Source of the DNA: Pirellulaceae bacterium
Lineage (GTDB): Bacteria > Planctomycetota > Planctomycetia > Pirellulales > Pirellulaceae
NCBI GenBank assembly: GCA_023382975.1
Contig: JAHDXO010000060.1
Span: 3,041-38,667 of the forward strand
Direction: 5' to 3'
Length of the DNA: 35,627 nucleotides
Shown in pieces: positions 25,861 through 34,448 of the stretch. Position 1 is the first letter of the stretch. Each line of letters starts with the position of its first letter. The position numbers and the translations under genes are program-made. The notes beneath the pieces were generated by a model. That model made no database searches and had not been told where the DNA came from. It worked only from the letters and a program-made list of their open reading frames with translations.

Positions 25861-27636
25861 CTAATTCTCTTGGGCAATTTGGCTGACGACCACGTCGCTT
25901 GTCTTGCGATCGATGGAGTACAAGACGCCGGGCTCCGTGGGATCCCAGGCGAATGCCTGCCCGGCGGTGCTGATGGGAATCGTGTTCAGCCAGATCAGTT
26001 CCGCGCCGTCGGCGGGAAAATCCAGCACATACAACTCGCGCGCATCGTGGCCGGTGACGAACAGATGGCCGCCCGGTCCGAAGGCTCCGCCGGACGCACT
26101 GTAGCTGCCAAAACGCTTGACAAGCGCCGGCGGAAAACGCCAAGTCGCCGCGGCTCGCCACTGGGCATCGAGCCGAACCACGCTCGTCTGCCCTGGATCG
26201 CTCGTCGCGCGGTAGTGGGCGAAACAGGCAAACCACGCATCGCCGCGCCGGTCCACCCAAGTCAACGACCCCGGCGGATCTTCGAAGCGATGCCTGCCGA
26301 CATGCTGCATCGTGGCGGTGTCCCAGATCTCGACCGAACCCCGCTCGGGAATCGATGGATAGTTCGAGTGGGCGCAGGTCAGGCGGTCGCCGAGCACGAC
26401 GCCGGCGTTCAGGTGCTTCAGTTCGCCATCCCTCTCGTCTCGCCAACCGCCGACCCGCTCGCCCGTCGCCTTGCGGTATTTCCCGATGGCCCGGTTATCG
26501 ATGACATAGAAGAACTCGGCGTCCACGGCGACACCTTGATTGGCTTCCTTCGCTGGAAAACGCCGCAACTCTTGTGACTGCCAACGTCCCGCCGAGGGTT
26601 GTTGGCGCGCCTCGGGAGTCCGGGCCATCAGCCCGTCCAGTTCGGCGGCGATCTCCTTCGGGTCGGCCTTCTTGATCAGATACGTGTGGCTGCCCGCGGG
26701 AACTGGCTGAAAGCTGCTCACACCGTTCCGGGCGCTGACCCGGCCCGGCGGCGAAAGCGACCAGTAGTTGCCGAGTCCGCGCACAGCGTACAGCACCGCC
26801 GACTGGTCCCAACTCTCGCGAGTTCCGCCCACCTGTCCGCGATACAATTCGTAAGCGCGGCGAACCGGACTGTCGGCGGGCACGTCGGCCAATTTCGAAC
26901 CGGTCATGATCGCCGCCCCGATCTCCCAGCCGCTGAACACAATCGGCGTCGGCCAGTGATCGATCGCGAACGTGGACGCCGGTGCGTCCCAGACCAGATT
27001 GGCCTCCGATTGCGATTTGGCGAAGTTGCCGCCCATGCAGACCCACCTGGCGACTTTCCGCCGTACCAGATCGACGCCGTTCAAGTCGCTGTGCCGGTCG
27101 GCGCCGCTGGTCAGCAGATCCCGCATGTTCGTTTTGTATCCGATGGTCACGATCACCACGCTGCGGTCCGGCTGCTCGGCGAGAACCCGGCGGTACAAAT
27201 CCACAGCGTCGGGAGCGTCGTCGCCACGGGCCAGATGGCCGGGGAACTCTTCGGCAATCTGCCGCGCGTAGCGCGAGTCCCTGAGCACCGCTTGGCCGGG
27301 CTTCGACGGCCTGGCGACGGGCTCTCCTTGGACGTTGCCGATCGGCACGTCGCCGCGACCGTAGTATGCGTTGATCCGCTCGGCGCACGGTGCACTGTGC
27401 GGGTTGGCAGCCGAGACGATCACCGCCAGAATTCGCGCCTCGCCAAGATCCGCCAAGGCATGAAGCAGTGCCAACGCCCCCACGTCGTCGACATCGCTCT
27501 CCATGTCGGCATCCAGGATGATCGGCACCGGCTCGGCCAGCGCCAGCGGTCCGCCACTGGCCAAGCACGAGAAGATCAGCAGCAACACGGTGAGAAGCAG
27601 GAACGAATGGTCAAGCGGTAGCAGAATGCGTTTCAT
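25861..27636 (-). CDS. Secreted nucleoside hydrolase-like protein with C-terminal propeller
   Basis: A 591-residue protein. I chose ATG 27636 because the residues that follow form a signal peptide (basic start, long Leu-rich core, ending near LALAEP); an in-frame ATG at 27663 is possible. The inosine-uridine nucleoside hydrolase domain (about 30-330) opens with ILDADMESDVDDVGAL, the calcium-binding DxDxxxDxDD motif, and continues with VVIVTIGYKTNM and VCMGGNFA. The C-terminal 240 residues are a second, beta-rich module with propeller-like strands (VEIWDTATMQHVG, LYVLDFPADG). Secreted planctomycete proteins of this superfamily are common and probably do not all act on nucleosides. The leader holds a large inverted repeat. 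Confidence 0.82.
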   Translation of the reverse strand: MKRILLPLDHSFLLLTVLLLIFSCLASGGPLALAEPVPIILDADMESDVDDVGALALLHALADLGEARILAVIVSAANPHSAPCAERINAYYGRGDVPIGNVQGEPVARPSKPGQAVLRDSRYARQIAEEFPGHLARGDDAPDAVDLYRRVLAEQPDRSVVIVTIGYKTNMRDLLTSGADRHSDLNGVDLVRRKVARWVCMGGNFAKSQSEANLVWDAPASTFAIDHWPTPIVFSGWEIGAAIMTGSKLADVPADSPVRRAYELYRGQVGGTRESWDQSAVLYAVRGLGNYWSLSPPGRVSARNGVSSFQPVPAGSHTYLIKKADPKEIAAELDGLMARTPEARQQPSAGRWQSQELRRFPAKEANQGVAVDAEFFYVIDNRAIGKYRKATGERVGGWRDERDGELKHLNAGVVLGDRLTCAHSNYPSIPERGSVEIWDTATMQHVGRHRFEDPPGSLTWVDRRGDAWFACFAHYRATSDPGQTSVVRLDAQWRAAATWRFPPALVKRFGSYSASGGAFGPGGHLFVTGHDARELYVLDFPADGAELIWLNTIPISTAGQAFAWDPTEPGVLYSIDRKTSDVVVSQIAQEN

Positions 27637-27693
27637 CGAGTTTCTCGCAAGTGATCGTTGCATAAACTTGGCCGGCTACGCCGGAACCTGAAG

Positions 27694-27804
27694 CCTAATC
27701 TTTCACTAAATCTTTCACCTAATCTTTCACTTAATCTCTTCCAACGCCTTGAAGCCGCGGAGATCAAGTGAAAGATTAGGTGAAAGACTGGTTGAAAGAT
27801 CAGG
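27694..27804. repeat. Long inverted repeat built from AATCTTTCAC direct repeats
   Basis: The left half (27694-27738) contains tandem copies of CTAATCTTTCAC-like units and the right half (27760-27804) their complement, around a 21-nt loop. The inner 21-nt arms (27718-27738 and 27760-27780) match at 20 positions, and the outer 24-nt arms at 19. It begins 17 nt after the stop of the BNR gene and has no trailing T-run, so it is not a classical intrinsic terminator. Confidence 0.85.
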
Positions 27805-27821
27805 GCGCGAAAGAAACGATC

Positions 27822-29087
27822 CTACGCTCCCTTGGGCTTGATGAACAGCACTTCGGCCCGGTCGATCCAGCCGGAGCGCAGGTCGACTCGGAACCAGCCT
27901 TCCGCGTTCTTCTCGTGAAGACGAACCGGAGACCGTCGGCCCAGTTCCTGAAGATCGTATTCCGCCCATGTCCGTCCGAGATCGGGAGACACGATCACTC
28001 CCGTGTGAAACGGGGACGCGGTGGCGTAGTGTCCTGCCAGGATCACGCCGTCCTGAATGATCATGTTGGCGCATTCGTACCGCGGATTGAACAGTTGGGT
28101 GTGCTTGGCGGGATCGGCGATGTCGGCCGGCGCACAGCGGAACACGCCCCGGTCGTGCGGCTGTGGCCCGTTGGCGTCGCTGATCCAGTAGAGTTGCCCG
28201 TCCATGAAGTTGATGCCGCCCGACTTGTACCGCGAATTCAATCGCTCCGACACGAGCACCCGCCAATCCCACGCATCGTTCGACTCGTCGTACGTACCCC
28301 TGAGCCAATGGCACTCGAAACCTTCCGCCCGGTCGTGGTCGCCCGTACAAGCGTAGAACGCATCCTCGACCGGGTTGTACGCCACACAATGGATATGCCG
28401 GCAGAAGACCGGGTTGTCGGGATCGCCCAGTAGCGTGCCGGTCGAACCGCCGCCCGGCGAGCCGTTGTCGCGGTGATAGGGATTCTGCCCGAAGGCATAG
28501 GCGATCTTGACCGTCTGCCCGCTGTCGGCCGAATAATAGATCGCGGGCGGCGCCGCACCGCCTACGACGCTGCAATAGTTGCCCCACACCAGCATCTCGG
28601 TGCCGCGGACATCCCACGCGCTGACGCCGTTGAGCGGGGCGAAATACCAGCCGGGCCGATCGGGGTTCTGAGGCGTGTGGGGTCGGTAATCGCTGCCGTC
28701 GGCCTTCTTGACCGTGATTTCGTGGTACGTCTTCAGATTGTCCGTGCTCAGGTAAAGCCTGTTGAGAGTGGCAAACAGGACGTTGCCGTTCTTCATCAGG
28801 TAGCTGAACGTGATGTGCCGCGCATCGGGAAACGCCGTCTGATGCCGCCACGTGCGGCCGTTGTCCTCCGACAGATAGACCGTATCGTCCGAGAAGGCGA
28901 AGGCCCGCTCGCCGCGCTGCGAATCGATATACGGGCCGGTCGGCGGTCGTCGATACCAGAAGTGATCGGTCGAGGAATACGCATCCGTTTCCTCGGCGGC
29001 ATCCAAGAAATGGTTGCCAGAGATCAGTACCGCACCCGCCGCAGCGCCCAAAAAACGGCGCCTTGTCAGTCGATCAAGCCGTGTCAT
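27822..29087 (-). CDS. Tat-exported BNR-repeat (sialidase-like) protein
   Basis: A 421-residue protein. ATG 29087, with AAGG about 9 nt upstream, is preferred because a twin-arginine signal follows (TRRRFLGAAAGAVLIS). The mature part has Asp-box (BNR) motifs: YLSEDNGRTW, YYSADSGQT and VSPDLGRTW, and looks like a five- or six-bladed propeller. The Arg triad and Tyr/Glu pair of true sialidases cannot be confirmed by eye, so hydrolysis of sialic acid is doubtful. Folded export by Tat suggests a bound cofactor or metal, or rapid folding. It lies downstream of phnX with a 154-nt gap and could be an independent gene. Confidence 0.82.
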   Translation of the reverse strand: MTRLDRLTRRRFLGAAAGAVLISGNHFLDAAEETDAYSSTDHFWYRRPPTGPYIDSQRGERAFAFSDDTVYLSEDNGRTWRHQTAFPDARHITFSYLMKNGNVLFATLNRLYLSTDNLKTYHEITVKKADGSDYRPHTPQNPDRPGWYFAPLNGVSAWDVRGTEMLVWGNYCSVVGGAAPPAIYYSADSGQTVKIAYAFGQNPYHRDNGSPGGGSTGTLLGDPDNPVFCRHIHCVAYNPVEDAFYACTGDHDRAEGFECHWLRGTYDESNDAWDWRVLVSERLNSRYKSGGINFMDGQLYWISDANGPQPHDRGVFRCAPADIADPAKHTQLFNPRYECANMIIQDGVILAGHYATASPFHTGVIVSPDLGRTWAEYDLQELGRRSPVRLHEKNAEGWFRVDLRSGWIDRAEVLFIKPKGA

Positions 29088-29241
29088 CGCATGAGCCTTT
29101 CTTGTTGGGCAAGGTTGTCGAACACAACAAGACGATCTTACCAGAAACCAACGTTGCACACGGCAGCGTAGTACCTGAATCGACACAACCCGCGGCCAGC
29201 GCCGTCGGCTCACGAAGCAACACGCATTGTTTCGCCGGCTC

Positions 29242-30060
29242 CTAAGGGCGTTCACCGCGTACCAGCCGAGCCGTGATATCGTCGATGATGGGTAGCAGGT
29301 CGGCCGCCGAGTCGATCAGATAGTGCGGTCCGCAAGCAGCCAGTTTGGCTCGGGCATCGGCGATTCGAAGGGCTTGCTCGCGAGGCGACAAGGCGTCGAG
29401 TTCCTGGGCGGACAACCCGACCTCGTTTCCCGAGCGGACGACGGAGACGGCCCACATCCCGGCCGCCTGGGCTTCGGCCACATCGGCGGGCGTGTCACCG
29501 ACCTTGACCAGCGTGTTCATGGGGTAGATGTCCATTTGTCGGGCGGCATGAAATGCCATCCAAGGCGCTGGCCGGCCTTGGCCCACGTGGTCGGGACACA
29601 CCATCACATCGGGCTCGAAGCCCGCGGATCGGACGTGGCGGGCAAGAGCCTCGATCATCCCGCTATCGAAGCCGGTGGTCGTGGCGATCTTGATTCCCCG
29701 CCTGCGCAGGTCTGCGGCAACCTGGGCCACGCCAGGGATGAGCTCGGAATGGTTCTGCAGCACGTCCACCTGGAGAGGAATGAACTCCTGGTACAGTTGG
29801 TCGATGAGGGCTTCGGTCGGCGGGTCGCCATGCGTCTGCGTCCATCGCGAGAGAATGGCGGGATCGGCCAGCATGCACTGGATATGGTCCTTCTTGTGTT
29901 TGCCCATCGGCTGCCGCGCTTCGTCACTGCTCACGTGAACCCCGTGGCGTCTGAACAACTCGCAGAAGGCGACGACTGGCCCGCGACTGCCGTAATCGAT
30001 CACGGTGCCCGACAAGTCGAACACCACCCCGCGTACGCCCGAAATCGTCCGTGCATTCAT
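29242..30060 (-). CDS. phnX: Phosphonoacetaldehyde hydrolase
   Basis: A 272-residue HAD-superfamily enzyme that splits phosphonoacetaldehyde into acetaldehyde and phosphate. ATG 30060 has AAGGAG six nt upstream. The nucleophile is D15 in GVVFDLSGTVIDYGSRGPVV; MGKHKKDHI (52-60) holds the Schiff-base lysine (K56); TTTGFDSGM, GRPAPWM and VKVGDTPADV are the remaining family motifs. Where most PhnX proteins have DWAGT after the nucleophile, this one has DLSGT. It follows the alcohol dehydrogenase gene by 93 nt and completes the aminoethylphosphonate route with PhnW. Confidence 0.93.
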   Translation of the reverse strand: MNARTISGVRGVVFDLSGTVIDYGSRGPVVAFCELFRRHGVHVSSDEARQPMGKHKKDHIQCMLADPAILSRWTQTHGDPPTEALIDQLYQEFIPLQVDVLQNHSELIPGVAQVAADLRRRGIKIATTTGFDSGMIEALARHVRSAGFEPDVMVCPDHVGQGRPAPWMAFHAARQMDIYPMNTLVKVGDTPADVAEAQAAGMWAVSVVRSGNEVGLSAQELDALSPREQALRIADARAKLAACGPHYLIDSAADLLPIIDDITARLVRGERP

Positions 30061-30153
30061 CAAACACTCCTTGCTCTCTTCCGAAAAAGGACAGGTGACG
30101 GCAACATCCGATCTTCCTCAGACGTGCCGTGGGATTGGATGCTGATCGGCCAT

Positions 30154-31275
30154 TCAACTCAGGTTCTCATCGCTCGCTGTGCAAACGACCGCGACACGCG
30201 GTGGTCGATGCTGATCCGCATGCGCGAAGGCGCGATGGATGTCTGGCAGTTCGAATACGGGACCGACGAGTTCCTGAAAGGGATAGTCGTTGTGGCTGGC
30301 GGCGAGAAAATCCAATGCCGCTTCCAGATCCTCCGGTTGATAGTTGTAGACACCATGAATTTCGAGCAAACGTCGCACGATCTGCTCGGCCGACAATTCA
30401 ACGGGCCGCGCGGGAAATGTCGCACCGCACAGCACGAATCGCCCGCCGGGTCGCAGGAACGTGATACCGGACTCGATCGCCTCCGGCTGCCCGGAGAATT
30501 CCAGGCTGAGATCCGCGCCGCGTCCATCGGTCAGATGCCGAATCTGGGTTTCGATCGCCTCGGCCGCTTGCCGGCTGTCCAGTACGCTGGTTGCTCCAAA
30601 CCGAGCCGCCCATTCCCGGCGTTGCGGGTCGGGCTCCAAGACGATCACCCGGGCTGCGTTGGCGCGGGCCGCCATTGCGCACGCGGTCAGGCCCAACATG
30701 CCGGCCCCTTGCACCAGCACCGCTTGGCCGGCGCAAGATCCCGCGTGGCGGATCGCGGCGGCGACCGTCGCTGTCGCGCAATTGGCCGGGCTGGCGACCA
30801 GGTCCGGCAGGTCTTCCGGCAAGCGAAAGATGGCGGTCCGTTCCGGCAGATGGCAATACTCGGCAAAGCCGCCGAGCAAGGCCCTTTCCGGCCGGATCGC
30901 TTCGTGGCCAAATTTCAACAGTCGCTCGCATTTGGGCCGCAACCCCTGCCGACAATAGAAACACTCGCCGCAACTCCACACCATCGACCAGGTAACACGG
31001 TCGCCGACCGCCAGCGGATGGCCGCGATAATCATCGACTCCGGCCGGGCCCAGGCAAACGACCTCGCCGACCATTTCGTGGCCGAGGACACTGGGAACCG
31101 GTGCGGGACGTCGTCCGAAAAAGGAATGCAGGTCGCTGCCGCAGATCGTGGCGCAGCGGATTCGCACCAAGCATTCGCTGCCGTGCAGTCTTGGCAGCGG
31201 AAAGTCGTCCAGGATCATTGGCTGGCCCGGGCCCCGGAAGACGGCTGCCCGACCGAACGCGGGGCGAGTTGTCAT
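30154..31275 (-). CDS. hpnZ: Zinc-type alcohol dehydrogenase associated with phosphonate catabolism (HpnZ-like)
   Basis: A 373-residue medium-chain dehydrogenase. ATG 31275 overlaps the phnW stop by 4 nt. Catalytic-zinc ligands are in ATICGSDLHSF and GHEMVGEV. The structural zinc site is the cysteine set C-x2-C-x2-C-x7-C in SCGECFYCRQGLRPKC, and NAD(P) binding is at VQGAGMLGLTACAM. It matches the family described as phosphonate-catabolism-associated alcohol dehydrogenase, usually found with phnW and phnX. It may handle the acetaldehyde released by PhnX or a hydroxylated phosphonate; the sequence does not decide. The symbol reflects family resemblance and context. Confidence 0.82.
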   Translation of the reverse strand: MTTRPAFGRAAVFRGPGQPMILDDFPLPRLHGSECLVRIRCATICGSDLHSFFGRRPAPVPSVLGHEMVGEVVCLGPAGVDDYRGHPLAVGDRVTWSMVWSCGECFYCRQGLRPKCERLLKFGHEAIRPERALLGGFAEYCHLPERTAIFRLPEDLPDLVASPANCATATVAAAIRHAGSCAGQAVLVQGAGMLGLTACAMAARANAARVIVLEPDPQRREWAARFGATSVLDSRQAAEAIETQIRHLTDGRGADLSLEFSGQPEAIESGITFLRPGGRFVLCGATFPARPVELSAEQIVRRLLEIHGVYNYQPEDLEAALDFLAASHNDYPFQELVGPVFELPDIHRAFAHADQHRPPRVAVVCTASDENLS

Positions 31276-32423
31276 GAGGTGGTTTCCTTTGCCTCTTCGA
31301 GCCGTAGTCCCCATTGGGAAAGCACTTCACCGATGTTCCGGATCAGACGGCGCATGTCCTCGGGAAACACGTGTCCGATGGTGCCGATGCGGAAAGTGTC
31401 CGCTCGGCTCACCTTTCCCGGATACAGCAGAAAGCCGCGGTCTTTCAGCGCATCATAGAAGGCAGCGAACGAGAAGCGAGGATCGGCAGGGGACACAAAC
31501 GAGGTGATGATCGGCGATTGATGCTCGCGGGCAACCAAGGTACGGAACCCCAAGTCGCTCATACCGGCCACCAGCACCTCGTGATTCTCGCAGTAACGCC
31601 GATACCGCGCCAGCACACCGCCTTCCGCATCCAGTTCCGCCAACGCCTGGGCGAAAGCAGCCACCACGTGCGTGGGCGATGTGTAGCGCCACTTGCCGCC
31701 ACCACCTTCCATCTCCCGCCATTGATCGAACAGATCGAGTGCTATGGAGCGTGCCCAACCGGCCGTCCGCTCGAGCGTCGGTCGATGCGCCAGAGCAAAG
31801 GCAATTCCCGGCACGCCCTGCAAGCACTTGTTGGCGGACGAAACCAGGAAATGCGCGCCCAGTTCCTGCATCGTGAACGGGAGGCCGCCAAGCGACGACA
31901 TGGCGTCCAATACGAACACCTTGTCGAATTCGCGGCATAACCGTCCTACTGCGGCAGCCGGATTCAGCAAGCCGGTGGTGGTCTCACAGTGGACCAGGGC
32001 CACATGCGTGATGGCCCGGTCCGCTTTCAAGATCCGCTCCATCGCCTCAAGGTCCGCCGGTTGCGTTTCGGGCTGTTCCAGAACTCGGCAGTCAATCTTT
32101 AAGCGCTGCGCAATCTGCACGATTCGCCGCCCGTACGCCCCGTTGTCCACCACCAACAGCTTGCCGTCCGGCGGCAGTACCGACCCGACGGTGGCTTCGA
32201 TGCAAAAGGTGCCGCTACCCTGCATCAGCACGACGGTGGCGTCCTCCGGATCGCCGGCCACCGCGTGCAACCGGCGACGAATCCCATTCACCAGGGCATG
32301 GTAATCGCGGTCCCATGTGCCGTGATCCTGAAGCATCGCTTGCCGAACCGAACGGGATGTGGTCAAGGGGCCGGGAGTCAGCAGCAAGCGAGGCCGCTCG
32401 CCTTGTTCGGGAGACGCGATCAT
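31272..32423 (-). CDS. phnW: 2-Aminoethylphosphonate-pyruvate transaminase
   Basis: A 383-residue PLP enzyme of aminotransferase class V that converts 2-aminoethylphosphonate and pyruvate to phosphonoacetaldehyde and alanine. ATG 32423 has GGAG six nt upstream and overlaps the permease stop by 4 nt. Family signatures are LLLTPGPLTTS near the start, MQGSGTFCIEA, VHCETTTGLLNP, VLDAMSSLGG, and the PLP lysine K199 in SSANKCLQGVPG. The C-terminal FRIGTIGHVF matches the usual substrate-site segment. Its overlap with genes on both sides supports co-translation of transport and catabolism. Confidence 0.95.
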   Translation of the reverse strand: MIASPEQGERPRLLLTPGPLTTSRSVRQAMLQDHGTWDRDYHALVNGIRRRLHAVAGDPEDATVVLMQGSGTFCIEATVGSVLPPDGKLLVVDNGAYGRRIVQIAQRLKIDCRVLEQPETQPADLEAMERILKADRAITHVALVHCETTTGLLNPAAAVGRLCREFDKVFVLDAMSSLGGLPFTMQELGAHFLVSSANKCLQGVPGIAFALAHRPTLERTAGWARSIALDLFDQWREMEGGGGKWRYTSPTHVVAAFAQALAELDAEGGVLARYRRYCENHEVLVAGMSDLGFRTLVAREHQSPIITSFVSPADPRFSFAAFYDALKDRGFLLYPGKVSRADTFRIGTIGHVFPEDMRRLIRNIGEVLSQWGLRLEEAKETTS

Positions 32424-33757
32424 CCAAACTCCTCGGCGGACAACTCGGGATGGAACTTGATACCAACCGTTTCGTCGGCGAATCGCTCTTGATTATCGTC
32501 CCGGCAACAAACGGCAAAATACCACCACGCCGCCAGCAGCATTCCGGCTGCTGCCGCTGCCGTGACCCAGGACACTCGCGTGAAGAATGTCATGAAATCG
32601 CCTTCGAGCGACAGACGGCTCTTGCCTAGCATCAACACCACGTAGCCCAAATAGCCGAAGGCATCCGCCAGATACATCAGATAGCCGATGTTCCCGCGGT
32701 CGCGGGTCATGGCGATCAATCGCTCGAAGATCGTAGTGTGAACCGCCACGTAGGGCAAGTACAGTCCCAGACCGACCAGGATCATGAACGGGAAACCGCT
32801 GAGCCAGCCACCGTCGAAAGCGGCGAGGGCCACGGCCAGCAAGACGATGCCGCCCAAGGAGATCGCCAAAGACGCGAAGAACGCGCGTCGATTGTCGATG
32901 ATCAGCACACACAAACCATTGATCAGCATCACGAGCATGGCCACCGCCATCTCCGAAGTGGCAAAAATACTGGGCTGGCCTGCATGCCCCAAACTGGTCC
33001 AGATCTCCGGCGCAAAGTCGGCTCGAATGCTGCGCAGGATCGTGACCGCCAGGTAGACCAGCACCAGCAGCGAGAGGCCGACTGCATACCGCCGAAAGAA
33101 CCGGCGCCGATCGGTTCGATCCATCGGTTCCCGCTGGCCGCGATGCGATACGTCACCTGGCGCCGGCGGCGGGATTCGGGCAAGCATCCAGACGAAAATC
33201 AGCAGCGGCGGCACAAACAACGCTCCTGCGGCGAACGGCATCCAGAATTCGGACACGCCCAGGACCAAGAGATACGCGCCCACCGACTTGACCACGCCGT
33301 CCGAAACGATAAAACTCGCACACAACCCGGCACTCAACGCTTCCGTCAACTGGCGACCCTCCAAGAATCCCAACACCAATCCGAACACCATCCCCAGCGG
33401 TAGTCCGTTGAAGAACAGACAGACCAGATGGAACGGAGGCCGGACAAGCGCGAAGGCCAGCAAAGCGGTCTGGGCGATCCCGATCAAGAGCAGAATGGCG
33501 ACTGCACGCCGCGCCGGATTCATCTCGGCAATCACTTTGATGCCGATGAATTTCGAGAGCGTGTAGCCCAGCACCTGAGCGGTCACCAACAAGGTCTTGT
33601 ATCCGATACCCCCCCACTCGTAATCCGCGAATCCCGCCGCTGTGAACGGTTTGCGAAAGGCGTACATGCAGAAGTACGTCCCGAACGCGGCGATGACACA
33701 CCACGCCGCCAGCCCCCAGCGTTGATCGGTGACCATCAGTCCTTCGCGACGGTTCAT
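32420..33757 (-). CDS. MFS-like permease (DUF5690 type), candidate aminoethylphosphonate transporter
   Basis: A 445-residue polytopic protein with about 12 hydrophobic helices. ATG 33757 is preferred, with GGAAG about 8 nt upstream; ATG 33772 and 33736 are in-frame alternatives. The first helix has AAFGTYFCMYAFRKPFTAAG, a segment reminiscent of organophosphate:phosphate antiporters (the FRKPF arginine and lysine could bind a phosphonate group). Charged cytoplasmic loops (GDVSHRGQREPMDRTDRRR) separate the two halves. I recall DUF5690 proteins near phnW in other phyla. It is the first gene of the phosphonate cluster and overlaps phnW by 4 nt; no ABC phosphonate importer is visible. Its substrate is inferred from this context. 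Confidence 0.75.
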   Translation of the reverse strand: MNRREGLMVTDQRWGLAAWCVIAAFGTYFCMYAFRKPFTAAGFADYEWGGIGYKTLLVTAQVLGYTLSKFIGIKVIAEMNPARRAVAILLLIGIAQTALLAFALVRPPFHLVCLFFNGLPLGMVFGLVLGFLEGRQLTEALSAGLCASFIVSDGVVKSVGAYLLVLGVSEFWMPFAAGALFVPPLLIFVWMLARIPPPAPGDVSHRGQREPMDRTDRRRFFRRYAVGLSLLVLVYLAVTILRSIRADFAPEIWTSLGHAGQPSIFATSEMAVAMLVMLINGLCVLIIDNRRAFFASLAISLGGIVLLAVALAAFDGGWLSGFPFMILVGLGLYLPYVAVHTTIFERLIAMTRDRGNIGYLMYLADAFGYLGYVVLMLGKSRLSLEGDFMTFFTRVSWVTAAAAAGMLLAAWWYFAVCCRDDNQERFADETVGIKFHPELSAEEFG

Positions 33758-34178
33758 TGGGGCTTCTTCCATGGAACAGACTTGCTGCGATTTCCGCGGG
33801 CGACGTCACTCCCGGCACCATCCATCGACATGAACAGGCTTTCTCCTGCAAACTTCGCCAGCGTTATAGTGGGTTCGTTGTGGAGGGACAACCAACAAGT
33901 GAGCCAGTTGCCGCGAACTTCATCGAACCTTCACAAGAAAAAGCCCGGTGGCCAAGCCGGTTGAGAACTCCGGCGGTGTTTGGAACTTATGGTCGAACAC
34001 AATCCCGTGAACCCGGCGTACTGCGACTACTTAGCGCCCTACGTTCCACGATCACGCGTTGACACCCTTTCCGCAAAACTCATGAACGGAAATCGGCCCA
34101 GGTTGGCAAACGGCGTGCAGCGCGCGATAATGGCAGCAGTCAGGTATTAGTCGCTGGAATTCAGCTTTGGTTCGAGCC
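33758..34178. other. 421-nt intergenic region between divergent genes
   Basis: It holds the candidate promoter of the phosphonate cluster (33863-33891) and otherwise non-coding-looking sequence. I could not recognise a Pho box, a riboswitch or a gene in it. Confidence 0.6.
33863..33891 (-). promoter_or_regulatory. Sigma70-type promoter of the phosphonate cluster
   Basis: On the minus strand TTGTCC (33891-33886), a 17-nt spacer and TATAAC (33868-33863) match the consensus well. Transcription would start near 33856, leaving a leader of about 100 nt before the permease ATG. Confidence 0.55.
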
Positions 34179-34436
34179 ATGAAACCGTTGCACGAAATCA
34201 CATCGTTTCCCGCCGCGCCGCGGCAGGTGCTGGAAAAGCAGTTCGGCATCGCGAGCGCCGAGGCGTTTTTCGAGCACGCCACGCGCAACGCTGAGGGCGT
34301 GCAAGCCGCGCTGGATCTGACGGCGCCGCAATTGGCCGAACTGCTGCGGCTGGTCGAAGGCTATCTGCCGACCGCCTTCGTGCAGCGCTGTCGGCAACCT
34401 GCCGCCCGGCACAGTCGCGGGGTGATCGTCGAGTGA
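34179..34436 (+). CDS. Small helical protein of unknown function
   Basis: An 85-residue protein from ATG 34179; a TTG at 34167 is in frame. The predicted helices (PRQVLEKQFGIASAEAFFEH, then ALDLTAPQLAELLRLVEGYL) have the spacing of a helix-hairpin-helix-like module. The same order of features appears in the N-terminal 60 residues of the facing peptidase. It has no signal or membrane segment. It ends 12 nt before the end of the convergent peptidase gene. Function unknown; it might bind the peptidase or the peptidase's target. Confidence 0.6.
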   Translation: MKPLHEITSFPAAPRQVLEKQFGIASAEAFFEHATRNAEGVQAALDLTAPQLAELLRLVEGYLPTAFVQRCRQPAARHSRGVIVE

Positions 34437-34448
34437 CGCCGCCGCGGG

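Noticed and set aside
27694..27804. Inverted repeat as an intrinsic terminator or CRISPR
   Set aside because: There is no trailing T-run, and the units are adjacent and inverted, with no spacers.
29323..31458. 711-residue plus-strand frame
   Set aside because: It crosses phnX and the dehydrogenase antisense; both of those carry complete catalytic motifs.
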